Assembly: GCF_018998565.1 (NCBI RefSeq)
Contig: NZ_JAHNZO010000004.1
Coordinates: 186,001-250,000, forward strand
Reading direction: 5' to 3'
Origin: Paenibacillus oleatilyticus
Lineage (GTDB): Bacteria; Bacillota; Bacilli; Paenibacillales; NBRC-103111
Length of the DNA: 64,000 bases
In this document: piece by piece, positions 58,516 through 64,000 of the stretch
Numbering within the stretch: position 1 is the first letter of the stretch
Layout of the letters: each line of letters starts with the position of its first letter
Program-made: the position numbers and the translations under genes
Notes under the pieces: model-generated
The model's input: only the letters and a program-made list of their open reading frames with translations
Told to the model about the DNA's origin: nothing
Database searches by the model: none

Positions 58516-61500
58516 ATGAGAAGAGCAAAGTTTTCGCGTCTCTCACTGCTGTCTACTCTATTAACCGCAGGTTTAATGATGCAAAGCGTTGCACAGGCGG
58601 CGCCTTTGACATCGGTATCGGGTACCCCGTCCGGCATCGTCGATGCGCAAATCATCCGCACTCTTTCTTTTCATCCGAATGCCAATGCCTTTATTTCCGA
58701 CAAGCTGGACACCACCTCCACGAACAAGGTGAACGTCATCGTCCAACTGAGCGGACAGCCGGTTTCCGTCGGAAAATACGCTGCCGAGCTGGGCCAGCAG
58801 CAGCTTTCTGCAGAATCTTTAGAAAGCGCTGTCAATAGCGAGCAGTCGTCCATGATCAGCTTGGCGAAATCCGAAGGCATCGATTTGAAAGTCAACTACC
58901 AATACAATACCGTGCTCAACGGCATGGAAATTACGCTGCCGGCCAACCAGATTCCCGAGCTGGCCGCCATCCCCGGCGTCAAGTCGATTCATGAGAACCG
59001 GACCTATTATGCTTTGCCCGTCGAAGCTCCGCAGCCGGTCGATGCCGTGACCGGCAGCTACGATGTCGCGCCCATCAAGCAAATCGGAGCCCAGGACGCT
59101 TGGGCCAAGGGCTTGACCGGCAAAGGCTTGAAGGTCGGTGTCATCGACAGCGGCGTCGATTATTTGCACCCGGATTTGAAGGATGCCTATAAGGGCGGAT
59201 ACAACTCTTCATTCAATACGCCCGATCCTTATGAGGAACCGCCGATTCCGAAGGCTCAGGACCCGTTTGGAAAAGGCTTCGAGGGCACGTCTCACGGCAC
59301 GCACGTATCCGGTACGATCGCCGGCCGGGCCAAAAATACGAACACCGATATCGTCCAAAAAGGCGTGGCCTACGAAGCGGACCTCTACGTCTATAAAGTG
59401 TTGTCCCGCGACCCCAAAACCGGCAGATCGTCCGGCTCTTCGGCCCAAGTGATCGACGGAATCGAGCGCGCGGTCAAGGACAAAATGGACGTGATCAACC
59501 TGTCGCTCGGCTCGGACGAGGAAAAGGACCCGAACTCCCCGGATTCGATCGCGATCAACAATGCCGTTCTCGGCGGCATCGTCGCCGTCGTAGCCAGCGG
59601 CAATGCGGGAGATAAAGGGCCGTACTTCTACTCGATGGGCTCGCCGGCTTCTTCGCAGCTTGCGATCTCCGTCGGCGCGGTGACCAGCCCGTCCAACCGT
59701 TATAAGGCTTCGGTTACCAGCTCCGTGTACGAAGCCGTTTATTATCCGTTGAACGTCATGGCCTGGAAGACCGGGCAGGAGGACTTTAAAACGATCCTCG
59801 GCACGAACCCCATCGAAGCTGTATATGCAGGGCTTGGGCAAGAAGAAGATTTCGCTAACGATAAAGTGAAAGGCAAGATCGCCTTCGTATCGCGCGGTTC
59901 GCTGGCCTTTGTAGACAAAATTAAAAATGCGAAAAAGGGCGGAGCCAAAGCCATCGTGATTTTTAACGGCAATATCACGAAGGATGCCAGTGGCAAGGAC
60001 ATACCGGATCTCTCCCCCAGCATAGACGGACGGAACGGGCATATCGACTCCTTCATTGGGGACGACTTCGAATATATTCCCACCTTCGACATGTCCGGTC
60101 AGCAGGGACGCGCATTGGCCTCTGCCGTATTGGCCGATCCGGCCAAGCCGTTCCGCCTGACGTTCGGTCCAAGCTATCCGCAAACGATCGATAAGGGCGA
60201 TACGATGGCAACGTTCAGCTCTCGCGGTCCTCTGTCGGACGACAAGCTGAGCATTAAGCCGGATATTAGCGCGCCGGGCGTGAACGTGCTGTCGACTTAT
60301 CCGGCCTACGGCAAAAGCATTCCCGGCGCCTCTTACGCGCAAGCGTACAAGCGGAGCAGCGGAACCAGCATGGCCACACCGCACGTAGCGGGCGTCGCCC
60401 TGCTTCTGAAGCAGCAGCACCCGGATTGGACGCCGTTCGATATTCGCGCGGCGATGGCCAATACCGCCGACGGGATCAAAGACTCTAAGGAAACGCCATA
60501 CGATGTATATTCTCAAGGCGCAGGCCGCATTAATGTGTCCCAAGCGGTCTATACGCCGGCCGTGCTCCAGACGGTGGATCAGATCACCATTCTTGACAAG
60601 AACCTGAATCCGCAAGAGGTCGTCAACTACGGCAGCAGCACCAGCTTCGGGTTGATGGCTGCCGGAAGCAATGCGAAGAAAGAGCAGCTCCAGCTCAAAA
60701 ACACTTCGGACAAAGCGGTAACGTACAAAGCGTCGATCAAGCTGCATCCGAACGTCACTTCCGATCCGAACAGCCCGGTGAAGACGCCTGACGTGAACAA
60801 CATCGTCGCGACGCTGGAAGGTCTCGGCAGCGGCAATACGGTTTCCGCCGGAGCCAAGTCGACACAGAAGTTCTCCCTTTCCGTAGCGCCGAAGGCTACA
60901 GCCGCAGACGGCGTGTATGAGGGAGAAGTGCTGCTGGAAAGCGCCGGACTGCCTTCGCTGCACCTGCCGTTCGTCGTGCATGTCGGCACAAAACGGCCGG
61001 ACAACGGCTTCGGGCTGCAGGACGTGACGCTGACCCGAACGGTCATTACGCCAAGCAAGTCGACGGACGTCTCCGTGACCCTGACGGCGAAGGACGCGAA
61101 CTATTTGGATCTGAACGTTTACGGCGTGGATGACAAATACGTCGGCACCATGGGACAAATTCTGAAGCAAGACGCAAGCGGGAAACCGCAATTGCTTGCT
61201 CCGGGGACGTATACGTTCCAGAACATCGACGGCACTTATATTAACGATAAAGTGGATGGCAACGGAAAGCCGATCGTCCAGCGCCTGAAGGAAGGCACGT
61301 ATAAACTCATGGTCCGCGCCCTCATTCTGGATGCGAAGGGACAGCCGAAACGGGACGCCAACAACGAACTTATTCAATATGTCGCATGGAAAACGCTCCG
61401 CGTCAGCAGCACGGACGACAGCAGCACGCCGATTAACAACAGCGGCAGCGGCTTCTATTATGGCGGATCTGTCAGCGGCAGCACGGAGCAATCCGCCAGC

Positions 61501-62715
61501 AATCCTTCCATCGACACGGTCGTGAATCAGGGACAAACCTCCGCTTCACTGAAACGGACGGTAACGACAGACGGCAACACGCTGACGGCGACCATTACGG
61601 ACACAGACCTGAAAGCCGCTTTAAAAACGGAGTCCGGCACGCCGGTTGCCGTGGTCGTCTCCGTCTATGCAACGGCGTCCCAGCAAGTCATCGTCAAGCT
61701 GACGCCTGATCAAGTGAATACGTTGAAAGCGTCGGGCGAGCAAAACTCCGTTGTCGTCAACAACGGAAACGCGTCGATTGCGCTCCCCGTTTCGGTCTTG
61801 AAGAGCGTACCGGCGGCGGCAGGACTGAACGTGGCCGTCCGGTATGACGCAGAACGCGCATCGGCCTTCGCCGACGGATTCCCGGGAGCCAAAGTGACCG
61901 GTACGCCGGTTTCCTTTGCCGTGAACACAGTAAACGGCAGCGATACGCAGCCACTTGCCGTATCCAACCGCGATTTCCTGAAAAGCTCCTTTACCGTGAG
62001 CGGCAATACCGACGCTAACACGCTGGGCGTCTTGTATCTCGACAACGGAAAGGTGTATGCCGTTCCGGCGAGCGTCGCTCTGAACAAAGACGGCACGCGC
62101 ACCGTAACCGTCAACCGCCCGGGCATCTCGACCTATGCGGCTGCAACACGCTCTATTGCGTTTACGGACATCGATACGTCTTGGGCGCAATCGCACATCC
62201 AGGCCTTGGCCAACAGGCTGCTGCTGAACGGAACCTCGGCTTCGGCGTTCTCGCCGAAAGAACAGGTAACCCGCGCGCAATTCTCTGCTATGCTGGTCCG
62301 CGCGCTCGGTCTGCATGCCGGCTCGAAAGCTCCGTTCCAGGACGTGAGCGCCTCCGACTGGTTTGCCGACGATATTGCGGCCGCCTATGAAGCGGGTCTT
62401 GTGAACGGCGTCGAAGAAGGGCGATTCGCTCCGCATGCCAGCATCAGCCGCCAAGACTTGGCCGTGATGCTGTCCCGGGCATCGTCCCTGATCCAGCTTA
62501 CGCCGAAGAGCAATCCTTCGCGCAAGCCGTATGCGGATGCTTCCGAATTTGCCGAGTACGCCATGAACAGCATCGATGCGGTTACAAAAAGCGGTTTGAT
62601 GAGCGGCGACGAGATCGACGGAACGCCGCACTTCCATCCGGCCGACCCGACGACCCGGGAAGCCGCCGCAACCGTCCTGTACAATTTGCTGCAGAACGGC
62701 AGCTTGATTAACTAA
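58516..62715 (+). CDS. S8 (subtilisin-like) serine protease with PA and SLH domains, cell-surface
   Basis: A 1399-residue protein from the ATG at 58516, eight bases after AAAAGGAG. Signal peptide to about residue 30 (ending AQAA), inhibitor I9 propeptide about 55-150, catalytic domain with Asp211 (VGVIDSGVDYLHPDL), His260 (GTSHGTHVSG) and Ser618 (SGTSMATPHVAG). A PA domain is inserted about 420-550 (GKIAFVSRGSLAFVDKIKNA). Beta-sandwich domains follow, then a Ser/Gly linker, and three SLH domains in the last 190 residues (FTDIDTSWAQSHIQALANR, FQDVSASDWFADDI). It resembles Vpr-type minor extracellular proteases. SLH domains would tether it to the secondary cell-wall polymer. Confidence 0.93.
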   Translation: MRRAKFSRLSLLSTLLTAGLMMQSVAQAAPLTSVSGTPSGIVDAQIIRTLSFHPNANAFISDKLDTTSTNKVNVIVQLSGQPVSVGKYAAELGQQQLSAESLESAVNSEQSSMISLAKSEGIDLKVNYQYNTVLNGMEITLPANQIPELAAIPGVKSIHENRTYYALPVEAPQPVDAVTGSYDVAPIKQIGAQDAWAKGLTGKGLKVGVIDSGVDYLHPDLKDAYKGGYNSSFNTPDPYEEPPIPKAQDPFGKGFEGTSHGTHVSGTIAGRAKNTNTDIVQKGVAYEADLYVYKVLSRDPKTGRSSGSSAQVIDGIERAVKDKMDVINLSLGSDEEKDPNSPDSIAINNAVLGGIVAVVASGNAGDKGPYFYSMGSPASSQLAISVGAVTSPSNRYKASVTSSVYEAVYYPLNVMAWKTGQEDFKTILGTNPIEAVYAGLGQEEDFANDKVKGKIAFVSRGSLAFVDKIKNAKKGGAKAIVIFNGNITKDASGKDIPDLSPSIDGRNGHIDSFIGDDFEYIPTFDMSGQQGRALASAVLADPAKPFRLTFGPSYPQTIDKGDTMATFSSRGPLSDDKLSIKPDISAPGVNVLSTYPAYGKSIPGASYAQAYKRSSGTSMATPHVAGVALLLKQQHPDWTPFDIRAAMANTADGIKDSKETPYDVYSQGAGRINVSQAVYTPAVLQTVDQITILDKNLNPQEVVNYGSSTSFGLMAAGSNAKKEQLQLKNTSDKAVTYKASIKLHPNVTSDPNSPVKTPDVNNIVATLEGLGSGNTVSAGAKSTQKFSLSVAPKATAADGVYEGEVLLESAGLPSLHLPFVVHVGTKRPDNGFGLQDVTLTRTVITPSKSTDVSVTLTAKDANYLDLNVYGVDDKYVGTMGQILKQDASGKPQLLAPGTYTFQNIDGTYINDKVDGNGKPIVQRLKEGTYKLMVRALILDAKGQPKRDANNELIQYVAWKTLRVSSTDDSSTPINNSGSGFYYGGSVSGSTEQSASNPSIDTVVNQGQTSASLKRTVTTDGNTLTATITDTDLKAALKTESGTPVAVVVSVYATASQQVIVKLTPDQVNTLKASGEQNSVVVNNGNASIALPVSVLKSVPAAAGLNVAVRYDAERASAFADGFPGAKVTGTPVSFAVNTVNGSDTQPLAVSNRDFLKSSFTVSGNTDANTLGVLYLDNGKVYAVPASVALNKDGTRTVTVNRPGISTYAAATRSIAFTDIDTSWAQSHIQALANRLLLNGTSASAFSPKEQVTRAQFSAMLVRALGLHAGSKAPFQDVSASDWFADDIAAAYEAGLVNGVEEGRFAPHASISRQDLAVMLSRASSLIQLTPKSNPSRKPYADASEFAEYAMNSIDAVTKSGLMSGDEIDGTPHFHPADPTTREAAATVLYNLLQNGSLIN

Positions 62716-62746
62716 CCTATTGGACCAGCCTTTCCTACACACAGAG

Positions 62747-62790
62747 CCCCATTGCCTGCTTATCCTGGCAATGGGGTTCTTTTCTTTTTC
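62747..62790. terminator. Terminator after the protease gene
   Basis: CCCCATTGCC (62747-62756) pairs perfectly with GGCAATGGGG (62767-62776), followed by TTCTTTTCTTTTT. Confidence 0.88.
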
Positions 62791-62816
62791 CAGCCTGCGG
62801 GCCACAAGCACGATGG

Positions 62817-63983
62817 TTAACGGCGGCTTTTTTTTCGGATCGTTTGCTCTACCACCCGCTTCATGCCGGCCCCGGCACGGTTCCATGTGAACTTCAGCAC
62901 GTCCTGCCTGCCTTGTCTTCCTTTCCTTCGACAAACGGCGCGCTGCCGAAAAGCAGTTCTCATCTGCTTTTTCAAGCTGCCGATATCCGGTTCGGCCCAG
63001 AGCTGCCCCTTTTGCGCAAAAAAACTGCGGAAGAGGCGTGAGATCGCATGCTTGCTTCTCATACTGACGGCCGGGTTTTGCAGCCGGTACTTGACCAGGA
63101 ACGAATTGCGGCGCTTGACGAAATCCATATGTCCGCCCCAGCCCGTCGCGATGACCGGCACGCCGCTTGCCAGCGATTCGAGAAACGGCAGTCCGACCCC
63201 CTCTCCCCTCGTCGGAAGCACGAACGCGGAACCGAGCGTATACAGCCCCTTCAGCCGATGCTCCGGCATGCGGCTGGAAATTAAGATCACCGGGGCCGTT
63301 TTCCGAAACCCGAGCCTTTTTTTGTACCCGTTGATTTTATTTTTGATCCACTTCTCGGTTTCCCGGGAACCGTATCCGTTCGTCTTGATCACCAGCGCGA
63401 CCTTCTCGGACGGACCAAATTCTTCCCAGAAAGCCCTTAGCAAGCCCTCCGGATTTTTGCGGTGCTGGAAGCCGAAGACGGAGACGAAAACAAACCTTCC
63501 GGCCGTCCCCTTGACTGCCAGCTTCTTGTTCCGTGGCGTAAACTGCTTGGTGTTGACTCCATGCGGCACGATATAGATCGGTACCTTCACCCCGCTGCGG
63601 AGCAGGGCGGCTTTGTTATGCCGGGAGGGAACGAACACGGCGTCGAAGCGGTTCAAGTTCGGGAACCATTTCCGGGGCACGCGCGTTGTCTCCCAGACGG
63701 TATTCAATATGATATGGTCATATTTTTGGCGTTCCTTCCGCATCTGTATCATATAAGGGAAATAATGGTAAATCAAAATTTTGCGTTTGCCTGCGGCATG
63801 TGGCTTGCGAAGCAGACGCGCCAAGGCGCTGCCTGCTGCCGGCTTCTTCTTCCCGGACCTTCCTGCCTCTACCCTGACGTCCACGCCTTGTCGGCTTAAG
63901 GCAAGCGCATATTCCCGGCTGGCTCTTCCGATCCCGCCGTACCTTGTAACAGGGCCCTTCCATGTGACCTGATATGATGTCAT
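62817..63983 (-). CDS. Glycosyltransferase, GT4 family
   Basis: A 388-residue retaining glycosyltransferase of the GT-B fold. The N-terminal part has GPVTRYGGIGRASREYAL; the C-terminal donor domain has FVFVSVFGFQHRKNPEGLLR, PTRGEGVGLPFLESLASGVP (the E-x7-E motif region) and VIATGWGGHMDFV. The basic C-terminus (RRKGRQGRQD, KKSRR) may contact membrane lipids. The start is near the window end, with GAGGAA just before the ATG. No other sugar-biosynthetic gene is visible here, so the acceptor (spore coat, S-layer or exopolysaccharide) is unknown. Confidence 0.88.
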   Translation of the reverse strand: MTSYQVTWKGPVTRYGGIGRASREYALALSRQGVDVRVEAGRSGKKKPAAGSALARLLRKPHAAGKRKILIYHYFPYMIQMRKERQKYDHIILNTVWETTRVPRKWFPNLNRFDAVFVPSRHNKAALLRSGVKVPIYIVPHGVNTKQFTPRNKKLAVKGTAGRFVFVSVFGFQHRKNPEGLLRAFWEEFGPSEKVALVIKTNGYGSRETEKWIKNKINGYKKRLGFRKTAPVILISSRMPEHRLKGLYTLGSAFVLPTRGEGVGLPFLESLASGVPVIATGWGGHMDFVKRRNSFLVKYRLQNPAVSMRSKHAISRLFRSFFAQKGQLWAEPDIGSLKKQMRTAFRQRAVCRRKGRQGRQDVLKFTWNRAGAGMKRVVEQTIRKKSRR

Positions 63984-64000
63984 TTCCTCAACCCCTTCGG

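Noticed and set aside
59209..61536. Very long open frame on the strand opposite the S8/SLH protease
   Set aside because: It lies wholly antisense to a gene with complete catalytic and SLH motifs, has no ribosome binding site and an Arg/His-rich composition typical of a shadow frame in GC-rich DNA.
1..64000. CRISPR arrays, tRNA or rRNA genes, complete insertion sequences
   Set aside because: No regularly spaced repeats, no recognisable rRNA or tRNA stretches and no transposase gene were seen in reading both strands.

Overview
The window reads like the chromosome of an endospore-forming Firmicute of the Paenibacillus type. This is inferred from strong AGGAGG-type ribosome binding sites, two Sda-like sporulation checkpoint genes, a ComP/ComA/ComQ signalling locus, AraC-linked sugar ABC transporter operons with DUF5696/Yip1/NHL partners, and an S8 protease anchored by SLH domains. 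Most of the window is visibly GC-rich. About 20.1-31.9 kb is clearly AT-rich and looks like an imported or fast-recombining block. No rRNA, tRNA, CRISPR array or intact insertion sequence was seen.

Layout. 0-2.5 kb: end of a nucleoside (Nup/YufOPQ-type) ABC importer operon, its terminator, and a roughly 240-bp nested palindromic repeat. 2.8-17.1 kb: a general-stress signalling neighbourhood. RsbV and RsbW (no sigB beside them), two YflT-type stress proteins and an orphan glgC share the block with a cluster of a phosphatase with receiver domain (RsbY-like), a giant hybrid kinase (RsbK-like), a CheR-type methyltransferase (RsbM-like) and a second receiver-kinase. This matches the logic of the RsbK-RsbM-RsbY pathway of Bacillus cereus. 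A small XRE/cupin, metallo-beta-lactamase-fold and alpha/beta-hydrolase cluster lies inside the block (6.5-9.3 kb).

17.2-21.5 kb: a quorum-sensing locus of the ComQXPA type in an unusual order. comP-comA-comQ are co-directional, and a divergent 66-codon gene ending in Glu-Trp-Ser is my candidate for the ComX pheromone precursor. The comP gene itself switches from AT-rich (sensor half) to GC-rich (kinase half). 22-27 kb: a small secreted protein, then a MacB/FtsX-type exporter operon (two permeases, ATPase, anchored accessory protein) and a secreted protein with a copper-amine-oxidase-N-like domain. 27.2-31.9 kb: FAD monooxygenase, RidA and MarR with clear operator palindromes; a DMT transporter remnant with a G11 tract; an RNA-ligase-like gene with a broken neighbour.

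32-34.5 kb: a 675-aa beta-propeller protein with a possible pore-forming-type C-terminal module, and a small membrane protein. 34.8-54.2 kb: an AraC regulator, then a 13-gene carbohydrate locus on the minus strand. It has two binding proteins, two permease pairs, one ATPase, a DUF5696 glycosidase-like protein, a Tat-exported beta-helix protein and two Gfo/Idh/MocA oxidoreductases. Two transcription units each start behind a matched pair of TTTTGCA repeats 33 bp apart and a cre-like site. 54.6-58.3 kb: two sda paralogues with the same promoter architecture, an OhrR-like regulator, relics of a rodA/ftsW gene and a MarR gene, a DUF4188 protein and a TetR regulator. 58.5-64 kb: a large S8/SLH protease and a GT4 glycosyltransferase.
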